From: Oscillospiraceae bacterium
GTDB lineage: Bacteria > Bacillota > Clostridia > Oscillospirales > Oscillospiraceae
Direction: 5' to 3'
DNA length: 49,093 nucleotides
NCBI GenBank assembly: GCA_017527825.1
Contig: JAFXPO010000046.1
Coordinates: forward strand, 1-49,093
Shown here: positions 36,065 to 43,917 of the stretch, piece after piece
How positions within the stretch are numbered: the stretch's first letter is position 1
Layout of the letters: each line of letters opens with the position of its first letter
Made by a program: the position numbers and the translations under genes
Notes under the pieces: generated by a model
The model's database searches: none
What the model saw: only the letters and a program-made list of their open reading frames with translations
What the model was told of the DNA's origin: nothing

Positions 36065-36691
36065 GTGAGATCCATGCACGACACCGCCGAAGTTGCACGA
36101 CTGGTCGAAGCGTCCAACGTCCTTGACCGCTTCGACACCAGGGAGCTTCAATTCCTCGGCGTTCAATTTCAAAAAGGCGAGTTGATCTGCTCGCCGATCA
36201 ACCCTGCCGAATACATCTATTTTTTAATCGAAGGCAGCATCCAGATGTACGATCTGCGTCCCGACGGCAGCAAGCTGCCCGTCGCGTCCCTTTCCGGTGA
36301 AGTCGTGATCGGCGATATGGAATTTGTTACCGACCGCCCTACCGTCTTTTTTGTGGAAGCGGCGGAGGACTGCACTTGTCTTGCCCTGCCCGTCGCGCCG
36401 TACCGCGAGCCGCTGGGCAGGGACGTCCGGTTTCTCCATAGCCTGCTGGAGGATATGTCGGAGAAATTCGAGCGTGACGCCGACGTCGGCATCACCAACG
36501 CGAATCTAAATGAACGGGTGGTGGAATATCTGCGGGATAAAACGCCGTCGCATGAGATCACCGAGGTTGAGACGCTGCTCTATCAGCTGCGGTGCAGCCG
36601 TCGGCAGCTCCAGCGCGTGTTGAAGCAGCTCTGTGACGAGGAACGTCTGGAGCATCTCGGCAAGGGGCACTATCGGCTCTCCGAAGGCTGA
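36065..36691 (+). CDS. Crp/Fnr-family transcriptional regulator
   Basis: A 208-residue protein with an N-terminal cyclic-nucleotide-binding-like beta roll (FQKGELICSPINPAEYIYFLIEG, GEVVIGDMEFVTDRPTVFFV) and a C-terminal winged helix (ETLLYQLRCSRRQLQRVLKQL, LEHLGKGHYRL). It lacks the N-terminal cysteine cluster of Fnr, so it should sense a small ligand or another cue; the general look is YeiL-like. The upstream frame is open to 35930, but GGAGGA at 36050-36055 fits a GTG start at 36065; ATG at 36074 is the alternative. It is divergent from the 28-residue ORF and convergent with the GH3 gene. A palindromic site in the divergent gap suggests it controls that gap. Confidence 0.9.
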   Translation: MRSMHDTAEVARLVEASNVLDRFDTRELQFLGVQFQKGELICSPINPAEYIYFLIEGSIQMYDLRPDGSKLPVASLSGEVVIGDMEFVTDRPTVFFVEAAEDCTCLALPVAPYREPLGRDVRFLHSLLEDMSEKFERDADVGITNANLNERVVEYLRDKTPSHEITEVETLLYQLRCSRRQLQRVLKQLCDEERLEHLGKGHYRLSEG

Positions 36692-36700
36692 GCCAGAACA

Positions 36701-36732
36701 AACGGAGGAACGGCGAACGCCGTTCCTCCGTT
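36701..36732. terminator. Bidirectional terminator between crp/fnr-type and GH3 genes
   Basis: AACGGAGGAACGGC and GCCGTTCCTCCGTT form a perfect 14-bp stem with a 4-nt loop. TTTTCC follows on the plus strand and GTTTGTT on the minus strand, so it serves both converging genes. Confidence 0.8.
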
Positions 36733-36742
36733 TTCCTGTAGA

Positions 36743-39004
36743 TCAATCTGTGTATTTCGCGATCTCGCTTTGCAGCTCCTCCGGCGTCATGATGCCAAAG
36801 CTCACTATGCCGCGCAGCGGCTGCGAGGCAGCTATGGCGTCCATCATATCGTCGCCCATCGCCTCTGATGCCGCGTCGCTGTCTCCCTGAGAATCCGCGC
36901 CGAAAAAGGCGTCCATCATGCGGATGAGCTTTTCTCCGAGCGGCTTTGCCTTCTCGTTCTCCAACAGATCGCCGATGGTAGTGTTGATCCCGATATGAAG
37001 CGGAAGCGCGCGGTTTGTCCGATAGCTCAGCGTCTCGCTCAGGCGGATATCCCGCGAGGACGCGCCCACCGCGATCTCATATTCCCCGCTGAACGCATAC
37101 CAGTCGTGCAGCTCGACGGAGTACCACGAGAACGCGCGACTGTCCAGCGTCATTGTCACGGTTTTCGTTTCACCCGGCGCAAGCTCCACTTTCGCGAAAC
37201 CCTTAAGCTCACGGATCGGACGCTGCACCTTGCCCGTGCGGTCGCCGACGTAGAGCTGCACGGTCTCCTTGCCCGCCACGGCGCCGGTGTTGGTGACGTC
37301 GACGGAGACGCTCAGCGTCTCTCCCTCAGTCATATCCGCGCTGTTCAGCTTCATATTACTGTAGGTAAAGGTCGTATAAGAAAGCCCATGCCCAAACGGG
37401 AAGTTGACCGCCATCTCCTTCTTGTCGTAGTAGCGGTAACCGACAAACACACCCTCCCGGTACTCCACCGTCTCCTTGCCGCCGAAGTTGAGATAGGACG
37501 GGTTATCGGAAAGCTTGACAGGGAACGTCTCCGCCAGCTTGCCGGAGGGGTTCACCACGCCGAACAGAATGTCCGCAGCCGCTTCGCCGCCCGCCTGACC
37601 GCCAAGATAGGCTTCCAGCAGACCGCGCGCCTTGTCCAGCCACGGCAGCGTCACCGGCGCACCGTTGTGCAGCACCACGACAAGATTCGGATTCACCGCC
37701 GCCAGTTCCGCAATCAGGCGGTTCTGGCACGCGGGCAGGTCCATGTGTGCACGGTCGTAGCCCTCAGATTCAAAGCTGTCGGGCAAGCCCGCGAACACGA
37801 CCACCTTGTCCGCTTTCTTCGCCGCCTCAATCGCTTCCGCGGCGAGCGCTTCGTCATATATGTCCTCTGCGCCGGAGAAGCCTTTTGCAAAAGATACTGT
37901 TCCGAGCTTCTTTGCCGCGCTCATCGCGTCGGAAACCTTAAAGCTGTTGATGTGCGAGCTTCCGCCGCCCTGATAGCGCGGCTTTTCGGCGTACTCGCCG
38001 ACAAACAGCACGCTCTCGTCCGCCTTCAGCGGCAGGATGCCATCGTTTTTTAGCAGTACCATCGACTCCTGCGCCGCCTTGCGGGCAAAAGCGTGGTCCG
38101 CTTCCAGCGTCAGCTCCCGCTGCTCGCGATGCTCTTCATAGCGGAAGATCAATGTCAGGATGCGCTCCGCCGCTTGATCCAGCACCGCTTCATCCAGTGT
38201 GCCATCCTTCACCGCCGCGACAATCTGCGCGTCTGTGATGCCGCCGGAGGCGGGCATCTCCACGTCAAGGCCGGCGGCGAGTCCTTTGACGCGCTCATTC
38301 ACCGCGCCCCAGTCGGAGACCACCAACCCCTCGAAGCCCCACTCATCGCGGAGCACCTTGTTCAGCAGCCAATCGTTTTCCGAGGCGAACGTGCCGTTGA
38401 CACGGTTGTAAGAGCACATCACCGTGTAAGGCTGCGCCTCCTTCACCGCCTTTTCAAAGGCGGGGAGGTAGATTTCACGCAGTGTGCGCTCGTCCGCCTC
38501 GGAGGAGCAGGTCATGCGCCGCGTCTCCTGATTGTTCGCCGCAAAGTGCTTGATGGAGGTGCCGACATGGTGCTTCTGCACGCCTTTGACAAACGCCGCC
38601 GCCACCTCGCCCGCGAGGTACGGGTCCTCGGAGAAATACTCGAAATTCCTCCCGCACAGCGGCGAACGCTTGATGTTGACACCGGGACCAAGCACCACGG
38701 CGAGGTCTGCCGCCTGTGCCTCGCAGCCGATCACGTCGCCGAGGCGCTCCATCAGTTCGCGGTCGAAGGAGCAGGCTGAGAGCACTGCCGGCGGGAAGCA
38801 GACAGCCTTGATGCTGTCGTTGATGCCCAGATGGTCGCCGCTCTCGTCCTGCTTGCGCAGACCGTGAGGACCGTCGCTCACCATAACGCTCGGTACGCCA
38901 AGCCGTTCCACGCCCTTGAAGTGCCAGAAATCCAGCCCTGAGCACAGCCCCGCCTTTTCCTCCATCGTCATCTGTGACAGGATCGCTTTGATATCGTGTT
39001 CCAT
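36743..39004 (-). CDS. GH3-family beta-glucosidase
   Basis: A 753-residue GH3 enzyme. The N-terminal TIM barrel carries KHFAANNQE (152-160) and the nucleophile D231 in LVVSDWGAVNERV; the alpha/beta sandwich follows (about 310-520), then a fibronectin-III-like domain (YTTFTYSNMKL, TNTGAVAGKETVQLYVGD). The last ~80 residues add a helical tail ending PLRGIVSFGIMTPEEL, a type of extension seen in Firmicute GH3 enzymes. It hydrolyses beta-linked glucose or xylose from oligosaccharides or plant glycosides in the cytoplasm (no signal peptide). It is monocistronic: terminator below, and a promoter with a large inverted repeat above. GGGAGG precedes the ATG. Confidence 0.94.
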   Translation of the reverse strand: MEHDIKAILSQMTMEEKAGLCSGLDFWHFKGVERLGVPSVMVSDGPHGLRKQDESGDHLGINDSIKAVCFPPAVLSACSFDRELMERLGDVIGCEAQAADLAVVLGPGVNIKRSPLCGRNFEYFSEDPYLAGEVAAAFVKGVQKHHVGTSIKHFAANNQETRRMTCSSEADERTLREIYLPAFEKAVKEAQPYTVMCSYNRVNGTFASENDWLLNKVLRDEWGFEGLVVSDWGAVNERVKGLAAGLDVEMPASGGITDAQIVAAVKDGTLDEAVLDQAAERILTLIFRYEEHREQRELTLEADHAFARKAAQESMVLLKNDGILPLKADESVLFVGEYAEKPRYQGGGSSHINSFKVSDAMSAAKKLGTVSFAKGFSGAEDIYDEALAAEAIEAAKKADKVVVFAGLPDSFESEGYDRAHMDLPACQNRLIAELAAVNPNLVVVLHNGAPVTLPWLDKARGLLEAYLGGQAGGEAAADILFGVVNPSGKLAETFPVKLSDNPSYLNFGGKETVEYREGVFVGYRYYDKKEMAVNFPFGHGLSYTTFTYSNMKLNSADMTEGETLSVSVDVTNTGAVAGKETVQLYVGDRTGKVQRPIRELKGFAKVELAPGETKTVTMTLDSRAFSWYSVELHDWYAFSGEYEIAVGASSRDIRLSETLSYRTNRALPLHIGINTTIGDLLENEKAKPLGEKLIRMMDAFFGADSQGDSDAASEAMGDDMMDAIAASQPLRGIVSFGIMTPEELQSEIAKYTD

Positions 39005-39023
39005 AGTCGCCTCCCAGTCAGAA

Positions 39024-39080
39024 TAGAATGATGTCTACTGAATAAACTGCTTTGCGGTTTATTCAGTAGACATCATTCTA
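39024..39080. repeat. Perfect 24-bp inverted repeat at the GH3 promoter
   Basis: The arms 39024-39047 and 39057-39080 are exact reverse complements around the 9-nt loop TGCTTTGCG. Each arm contains GATGTCTACTGAATAAAC or its complement and is AT-rich compared with the surroundings. The right arm ends with ATTCTA, which on the minus strand is TAGAAT, a plausible -10 for the GH3 gene. It could be an operator, a 5' UTR stem-loop or the footprint of a miniature element. No other copy was noticed in the window. Confidence 0.8.
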
Positions 39081-39180
39081 GCATATTGCAGCCCCGCGAT
39101 TTCAAGTTCTCAGCAAAATCTGAAAAAACGTCGGAAAAATGCAGAATATTCACAGACTCCCAAACGGTATGTCATGGTAC

Positions 39181-39186
39181 TATAAT
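39181..39186 (+). promoter_or_regulatory. Consensus -10 box upstream of thrE-like gene
   Basis: TATAAT lies 28 nt before the first ATG. No acceptable -35 is seen at 16-18 nt, so activation or a nonstandard promoter is possible. Confidence 0.4.
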
Positions 39187-39213
39187 CGTATCATCGGATA
39201 ATAACCGGAGGGG

Positions 39214-40512
39214 ATGAGAACGGACATGCAAAAGAAGCAAAAAAGCGAGCTCGTGCTGGAATTCTGCGTCGAACTCAGCCGCCGCATGATTGTCAGCGGT
39301 GCCAATCTGGAGCGCGTACAGCTGGCGGCGGAACGTATCTGCCATGCGTATGGGCTGACCGACGTCAGCCTGTTTCTGCTGAGCAACAACATCTCCCTCA
39401 GCGCCATGGACTCCGAGGGTCAATTCGCCGCGCGGCAGTGCACGATCCCGCCTGCGGGCATCCATCTCGAACGTCTCAAAAAGCTCAACCGCCTTTCTTA
39501 CACGGTGGTCAGCGAGAAGCCGGAGCCGGAGCGACTGTACCGGCTGCTGAACGAGGCGTCGCGGGTCAAGGACTATCCCGACTGGGCGGTGCTGCTGGCG
39601 CAGATCGGCGCCCTGAGCTGTCTCTGTCTGATTTTCGGTGGCGGAACGAGTGAGATATTGTCCGTCATGCTTGTCACCGGCGTACTGCACTATGTGATGA
39701 TCCTGATGGCAAAGCCCGGGCTTGACCGCGTCGTCACAAACGCCGCCACCATGTGGCTTGCCACCGTCGCGGCGATCCTTGTGATGCAAACGGGGATCAG
39801 CGCCAACGCTCCCGTGATTCTCATCACGGTCTCCATGCTGGTCATTCCCGGTATCCCGCTGGTCAACTCGGTGCGCAATCTGCTGTGCGGCAATGAGATG
39901 AACGGTATTTTGCAGCTCGCAAAGGTACTGATCGAAACGCTGTCCCTCGCCATGGGCATCTACCTTGCCCTGTGGATGTTCGGGCTGAAGGCGGGTATGA
40001 GCCATGCGGTGGTAACCACACTCTCTGATCCGATCCTGCTGGTCATCGTCTCCTTTATCGCCTCCGCCAGCTTCGGCGTGGTATTCCGCATCCCCGTCCA
40101 CGACCTCTGGCGCGCCGGTCTTGGCGGCGCGCTGACCCGCGTCGCGCTTCTGCTGCTCGCGCCGCGCTTCCCGGAGCGTCTGGTCTACGTCTCCGCCGCG
40201 GCCCTGATCGCCGCGCTTTACGCCGAACTGCTGGCGACGCTGCGCAAGGACCCCTCCACCTACTTTGTTTATCCTTCCATCGTCCCGCTCATCCCCGGCG
40301 ACCTGTTCTACTACTCGTTGGTGGGCATCTACCTGGGCGACGCGCAGATGGCGGCATCCAACGCGAAAAACTGCCTGCTGACCCTGCTCGGCATGAGCAT
40401 CGGCTTTGTGCTCAGTTCGATCATCGCACACTATATTCGAAAAATGAGACACTTCAAATTGGTCAAACACAAGAAAAATGGAGGAACATCATCATGGCAC
40501 TGGTACATCTGA
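39214..40512 (+). CDS. ThrE-type threonine/serine exporter (fused form)
   Basis: A 432-residue protein of the ThrE family. The N-terminal ~120 residues are soluble (SGANLERVQLAAERICHAYGL and LSNNISLSAMDSEG), followed by about ten hydrophobic helices in two halves that correspond to the two subunits of split systems, with VIPGIPLVNSVRNLLCGN in the first half and PSIVPLIPGDLFYYSLVG in the second. The family exports threonine and serine, or in other cases small metabolites. Two ATGs are possible: 39214, directly after GGAGGGG, and 39226, 14 nt from GGAGG; neither spacing is ideal. The last 19 nt overlap the esterase gene and contain its ribosome site. Confidence 0.9.
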   Translation: MRTDMQKKQKSELVLEFCVELSRRMIVSGANLERVQLAAERICHAYGLTDVSLFLLSNNISLSAMDSEGQFAARQCTIPPAGIHLERLKKLNRLSYTVVSEKPEPERLYRLLNEASRVKDYPDWAVLLAQIGALSCLCLIFGGGTSEILSVMLVTGVLHYVMILMAKPGLDRVVTNAATMWLATVAAILVMQTGISANAPVILITVSMLVIPGIPLVNSVRNLLCGNEMNGILQLAKVLIETLSLAMGIYLALWMFGLKAGMSHAVVTTLSDPILLVIVSFIASASFGVVFRIPVHDLWRAGLGGALTRVALLLLAPRFPERLVYVSAAALIAALYAELLATLRKDPSTYFVYPSIVPLIPGDLFYYSLVGIYLGDAQMAASNAKNCLLTLLGMSIGFVLSSIIAHYIRKMRHFKLVKHKKNGGTSSWHWYI

Positions 40513-41351
40513 ATCTCAACAGCAAGTATTTATCCGGCAACACGGATGTCAACATCATTCTGCCAGACCTTCCCCGCGGCGAGGAGCCGAAGGCGTTTTA
40601 CGGCGCAGAGAAAAAGTATCCCGTGCTCTGGCTGCTGCACGGAACCTTCGGAGATTATACGGACTGGCTGCGCAAGACCAATATTGAACTGTACGCGGAG
40701 GAGAAGAACCTTATCGTCGTCATGCCCTCGGCGCAGAACACGGATTACGCCAACTGGCCCCGCTTCGGCACCGGATACAACATGTTTGACTTTCTGACCG
40801 ACGAACTGATGCCGCTCCTATACGGCTGGTTCCCCGCCAGTGACGCCCGCGAGGACAACTTCATCGCAGGGCTCTCCATGAGCGGGCGCGGCGCGATCAT
40901 GTACGCCTACGCATATCCCGAGAAGTTCGCCGCGGTCTACAGCATGTCCTGCGTACCGCAGGACATCCGCCCCGCCGCCGAGGACGCGTACAGCAACACG
41001 CCCGCTCCGAACCCGTGGGTCGCGCTGGACCGTGAGCGCGCCAAGGCGCGGCTTGACAACGCCGGTGGTCTGGAGGGGTATCTTGCCTCGCCGCAGAACA
41101 CCTGGGACAAAACCGCGGAGGTCGCCAAGCGAGCCGGCAATCCCAGGATGTACTTCTCCTGCGGCACCGCGGACTTCGTCATGTATGAGCACTTCAAGAA
41201 GTTCCGCGCCTACGCGCAGGAGGTCGGTTTGGACGCCGAATTCACCGAGGTTGAGGGCTATGACCACGAGTGGCGCTTTTGGGAAAAGGAGATTCAAAAC
41301 GCGATCGAAACGTTCCTGCCGGGCGCCGAAAAAGCCGGCAATGCGTTCTAA
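40494..41351 (+). CDS. Esterase-D-type alpha/beta hydrolase
   Basis: A 285-residue serine hydrolase of the putative esterase family (PF00756), which includes feruloyl and acetyl esterases and S-formylglutathione hydrolases. YPVLWLLHGTFGDYTDWLR (42-60) is the oxyanion region; GLSMSGRGA (126-134) holds the nucleophile S128, with Ser in place of the more common Gly at the fifth position. The Asp in CGTADFVMYEH and the His in GYDHEWRFWEKE complete the triad. No signal peptide. GGAGG at 40483 lies inside the end of the exporter gene, so the two are coupled. It could release acyl or feruloyl groups from plant material. Confidence 0.88.
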   Translation: MALVHLNLNSKYLSGNTDVNIILPDLPRGEEPKAFYGAEKKYPVLWLLHGTFGDYTDWLRKTNIELYAEEKNLIVVMPSAQNTDYANWPRFGTGYNMFDFLTDELMPLLYGWFPASDAREDNFIAGLSMSGRGAIMYAYAYPEKFAAVYSMSCVPQDIRPAAEDAYSNTPAPNPWVALDRERAKARLDNAGGLEGYLASPQNTWDKTAEVAKRAGNPRMYFSCGTADFVMYEHFKKFRAYAQEVGLDAEFTEVEGYDHEWRFWEKEIQNAIETFLPGAEKAGNAF

Positions 41352-41372
41352 TGGCAGGGTGGAGGTATCGTT

Positions 41373-42287
41373 ATGGAAATGGCGCTGATCGTCTTCCGCC
41401 AGACACTGGTCATGTTCCTCTACATGCTCGCGGGTTTCGCGCTGTTCAAGTCGGGAAAGCTAACCGCCCGCGGAAGTAAGGATATCGCGTCACTGCTGTT
41501 GTGGCTGATCATCCCCGCTGTGCTGATCAACAGCTTCTGCGTGGACTTCTCTGAGGAAAAGCTGTGGGAATTTCTGCAAAGCGCATTGCTGGGCGCGTTA
41601 TCGCTTGCCGTTGCCATTGCGATCGCACGCCTGATCTTCCGCAAAGCGCCCATTGACGACTTTGCCGCGGCATTTTCCAATGCCGGCTTCATCGGCATTC
41701 CTCTGGTCCAGGCGTCTATCGGACCGGAGGCTGTGTTTTATCTTGTGGGGATCATTGCGATGCTCAACATGCTCCAATGGACCTATGGCGTCAGTATCCT
41801 TACCGGCGAGAAATCCGCCACGAGCATCAAAAACATTCTGTTCAACCCCATCATGGCAGGCGCGGCAGTCGGCTTTCTCCTGTTTCTCACAGGTCTCGGC
41901 ACAAAGCTGCCCGGCGTTGTCTCTACCACGCTGAACGGGATCGCCGCCATGAACGCGCCAATGGCTATGCTGGTCCTTGGCTCTTATCTCGCCCAGTCCG
42001 ACTGGCGGTCAATGCTCCTCCGCGGCAGGCTGTACTGGACAAGCGCAGTGCGGCTGTTGGTCATCCCGGCGGCAACGCTGCTGCTGTTCCGTCTGCTGCC
42101 TCTGCCGCGCGAAATGCTGCTGACGCTTTTCATTGCCTCAAGCGCTCCGATTGGGGCGAATGTGGCTGTCTACGTCCAACTGCACGACATGGACTATCCC
42201 TACGCCTGCCAGACCGTCGCCCTCTCCACTTTGCTCTCCGTCATTACGCTTCCCTTGATGTTGATGGCAGCAGATTTGGTTCTGTAA
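41373..42287 (+). CDS. AEC-family transporter (auxin efflux carrier / malate permease type)
   Basis: A 304-residue membrane protein with about ten helices in two five-helix halves. The start FRQTLVMFLYMLAGFALFKSG and the middle AAFSNAGFIGIPLVQA (with the family's NxGFxGIP) are typical; the second half contains AMLVLGSYLAQ and ASSAPIGANVAVYVQ. Members export or import organic acids, amino acids or auxin-like compounds. Together with the ThrE-like exporter and the esterase it forms a three-gene plus-strand unit ended by a strong hairpin. Substrate unknown; an organic acid released by the esterase would fit but is a guess. Confidence 0.92.
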   Translation: MEMALIVFRQTLVMFLYMLAGFALFKSGKLTARGSKDIASLLLWLIIPAVLINSFCVDFSEEKLWEFLQSALLGALSLAVAIAIARLIFRKAPIDDFAAAFSNAGFIGIPLVQASIGPEAVFYLVGIIAMLNMLQWTYGVSILTGEKSATSIKNILFNPIMAGAAVGFLLFLTGLGTKLPGVVSTTLNGIAAMNAPMAMLVLGSYLAQSDWRSMLLRGRLYWTSAVRLLVIPAATLLLFRLLPLPREMLLTLFIASSAPIGANVAVYVQLHDMDYPYACQTVALSTLLSVITLPLMLMAADLVL

Positions 42288-42291
42288 CAGC

Positions 42292-42332
42292 AAGGAGCCT
42301 CCGTCTTTCCATTCAGATGGCGGAGGCTCCTT
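42292..42332 (+). terminator. Terminator after the AEC transporter
   Basis: AAGGAGCCTCCG and CGGAGGCTCCTT form a perfect 12-bp stem with a small CCAT/ATGG hairpin in the loop, followed by TTCC. It closes the thrE-esterase-AEC unit. Confidence 0.75.
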
Positions 42333-42369
42333 TCCAATGTATTTGATCCCTATCGCGGCAATGCTGCGG

Positions 42370-42417
42370 TCTCCAAAAGGAAAACGATGTTTTTCCGCGT
42401 CGTTTTCCTTTTGGAGA
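42370..42417. repeat. 18-bp perfect inverted repeat
   Basis: Arms 42370-42387 and 42400-42417 (core CCAAAAGGAAAACGA and its complement) enclose a 12-nt loop. No T run follows. It is 38 nt beyond the AEC terminator and may be a second terminator-like structure or an element end. Confidence 0.6.
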
Positions 42418-42456
42418 TGCAGCTCAGTTTTGATCTCTCCTAAATTCCGCAAAGAA

Positions 42457-42672
42457 TTAACCTATACGCAAAGGAAGGGGCAGGGCGAGGGTGTCATAGA
42501 TTTCGCGTTGCCTGAGGGTCGGAGGGTTTAAGAGCCTTGCCTCTCTTCCGCCCGGTACACAAAGTGATTTGAGCTTATACTGGGCAACCGTCATAACATC
42601 TCTTTCCTGTCCGGGGAAGTAGCGTTTGAGCAGCTTGGAAATTCCAAGTTTTGTGCAGACTTTCTCAAACAC
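42457..42672 (-). pseudogene. Possible N-terminal remnant of an IS4/IS1634-type transposase
   Basis: A 71-codon frame from GTG reads VFEKVCTKLGISKLLKRYFP and then VMTVAQYKL. This resembles the conserved N-terminal stretch of IS1634-like transposases (a short helix pair before the catalytic domain). The frame is closed upstream by TAA, there is no credible ribosome site, and nothing of the catalytic domain follows, so it would be a fragment. The match is weak and by eye only. Confidence 0.3.
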
Positions 42673-42708
42673 GTCTCCAACACTGTTATATTATACTCAA
42701 AGCAAAAA

Positions 42709-42749
42709 AGCAAGCAATTTCTGTGAGTAAATTCACAAAATTGCTTGCT
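42709..42749 (-). terminator. Hairpin with T run on the minus strand
   Basis: AGCAAGCAATTT pairs with AAATTGCTTGCT and the stem extends inward (TGTGA/TCACA) past one bulge. On the minus strand TTTTTTGC follows, as in an intrinsic terminator, though no clear minus-strand gene lies to its right. Confidence 0.5.
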
Positions 42750-42800
42750 ATTTACACCTTTTTATTCCACTCGGTTAATTTTTGCAGGATTTAGGGTCCA

Positions 42801-42824
42801 ATAAGGCTAAAAATAAGGCTAAAA
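42801..42824. repeat. 12-bp tandem duplication
   Basis: ATAAGGCTAAAA occurs twice in direct succession, followed by ATTTTGACG. It may mark replication slippage or an element boundary. Confidence 0.6.
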
Positions 42825-42882
42825 ATTTTGACGATTTTTGATTTGCAATCTATTGTGTCGAAATCGACCGTAAAACAAAGAA

Positions 42883-42915
42883 AATACCTTGAAATCATTA
42901 CAATTTCAAGGTATT
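42883..42915. repeat. 13-bp perfect inverted repeat
   Basis: AATACCTTGAAAT and ATTTCAAGGTATT surround the loop CATTACA just upstream of the small ORF at 42941. It could be an operator or an attenuating hairpin for that ORF. Confidence 0.55.
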
Positions 42916-42940
42916 CCTCTGGAGATACTGGTCACTTTAG

Positions 42941-43276
42941 ATGCCAGCATTCTCACAAGGTTTTCCCCTACAAACGCGCAAATTTTCCGGCATTCGACGC
43001 AGGAGTCGAGCAGAGAGCCATATTCCTGTCACATGGTCCGTTTGTGGCATTGATGAGGTTGAGGGGGAGAGTCTGGAGAGCATTGTCGAGAATTTCGACG
43101 AAATCCAGGAAGATATCCCGCTGCCCTCTGACGCCTCATACGTTGATGGGAGTTTCGCCTTGTCCATGGATGACGTGGACACTATCCGCGAAATCTACAA
43201 CCAGGATAAATCCCAATTAAGCTCTGGAGACAAGGCTCGCATCGCTACCAATATGCCCGCTGAACGAGAGCATTAA
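42941..43276 (+). CDS. Small protein with a VTW / YVDGSF-type fold, N-terminus uncertain
   Basis: A 111-codon frame. Residues about 29-85 (IPVTWSVCGIDEVEGESLES, IPLPSDASYVDGSFALSMDD) match the pattern of small proteins often found on mobile elements, in which a strand-helix-strand unit ends in YVDGSF. The first ~28 residues are basic and unlike that pattern, and no good ribosome site precedes the ATG at 42941. The gene may have lost its true 5' end or may start at a rare codon nearer 43020. It ends 17 nt before the DUF488 gene and is probably cotranscribed. Function unknown. Confidence 0.5.
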   Translation: MPAFSQGFPLQTRKFSGIRRRSRAESHIPVTWSVCGIDEVEGESLESIVENFDEIQEDIPLPSDASYVDGSFALSMDDVDTIREIYNQDKSQLSSGDKARIATNMPAEREH

Positions 43277-43293
43277 AAAAAGGAGGGCAGGAA

Positions 43294-43725
43294 TTGATTA
43301 CGGTCGCAAATATAAAGGATATAGAGCCCGGACAGTATGATGAGGCATGGGCGATTGTGAGGAGCCCAAAGAATGCTCCAAAATGGATGCGGCACGTACC
43401 GGAGCTTTCGCCCAGCTGGCAGCTGTTTGAACTGTATCGCAAAAAAAGAGCCAGCATCCAATGGACAAAAGCAGTCTTTGAGGAGGAGTACGTACCCCGC
43501 TTTCTCAACGAGATGCAGACGCAAGCTGCGCGCGAGAAACTCAATGAGTTGTTCTTGAGAAGCCATAAAGGCGAGCATATCGCGGTTGCCTGCTTTTGCA
43601 CGGATGCAGAGAAATGCCATCGTTCCATTGCCGCAAGCTTGCTCCATGGAGTCGGATGCGAAGTCGAAATGCTCGATGGCAAGCTGAATGCCGTATATTC
43701 CAAAAGATACAAATCCAATGAATGA
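43294..43725 (+). CDS. DUF488-family protein, TTG start
   Basis: A 143-residue protein with the DUF488 signature ACFCTDAEKCHRSIAASLL near residue 100, in which the CxC...CHR cluster may bind a metal or nucleotide. The N-terminal half contains the conserved-looking EPGQYDEAWAIVRS and LSPSWQLFELYRKK. The start codon is TTG at 43294 with AGGAGGG 6-7 nt upstream; no ATG is available. The family is common near mobile and defence genes but its activity is not settled. It is followed by an imperfect hairpin and then the arginine deiminase promoter. Confidence 0.8.
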   Translation: MITVANIKDIEPGQYDEAWAIVRSPKNAPKWMRHVPELSPSWQLFELYRKKRASIQWTKAVFEEEYVPRFLNEMQTQAAREKLNELFLRSHKGEHIAVACFCTDAEKCHRSIAASLLHGVGCEVEMLDGKLNAVYSKRYKSNE

Positions 43726-43733
43726 GACTTCCA

Positions 43734-43765
43734 AGGGCAGTCAGGTCAGTTGACCCGGCTGCCCT
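43734..43765 (+). terminator. Imperfect hairpin after the DUF488 gene
   Basis: AGGGCAG pairs with CTGCCCT, and GGTCA with TGACC further in. No T run follows, so efficiency is doubtful. Confidence 0.4.
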
Positions 43766-43843
43766 AACTCTATGATTGATGCAGTATATATGTCTTGAAA
43801 AGCGGCAAAAAGCAGAAGATAGGGATTAGACTATCGCCGTATA

Positions 43844-43872
43844 TTGACCAAAATCATATCTTATGCTATGTT
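43844..43872 (+). promoter_or_regulatory. Predicted promoter of arcA
   Basis: TTGACC (43844-43849) and TATGTT (43867-43872) are 17 nt apart. Transcription would start near 43879, leaving a 73-nt leader that contains a short ORF. Confidence 0.65.
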
Positions 43873-43917
43873 GGACAAAGAAAATGATGCGAATACCATC
43901 CGACATATTGGGAGGGC

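Larger units (their letters stand above)
42333..42940. other. AT-richer gap with several hairpins, no clear intact gene
   Basis: This 608-bp stretch holds an 18-bp perfect inverted repeat (42370-42417), a possible transposase remnant on the minus strand (42457-42672), a hairpin with a T run on the minus strand (42709-42749), a 12-bp tandem duplication (42801-42824) and a 13-bp perfect stem with a 7-nt loop (42883-42915). Its base composition differs visibly from the GC-rich block to the left, suggesting a scar of mobile DNA. Confidence 0.6.

Noticed and set aside
39172..40470. Minus-strand frame of about 430 codons opposite the ThrE-like exporter
   Set aside because: Gln/Asp/His-rich translation with no family match, while the plus strand encodes a typical exporter.
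42828..43220. 130-codon plus-strand frame overlapping the YVDGSF-type ORF
   Set aside because: The conserved-looking VTW/YVDGSF pattern is in the other frame (42941-43276).
43898..43909. ATCCGACATATT upstream of arcA, resembling the shared operator box
   Set aside because: It matches only about 10 of 15 positions, lies downstream of the predicted arcA promoter and is not placed like the other boxes, so chance is likely.
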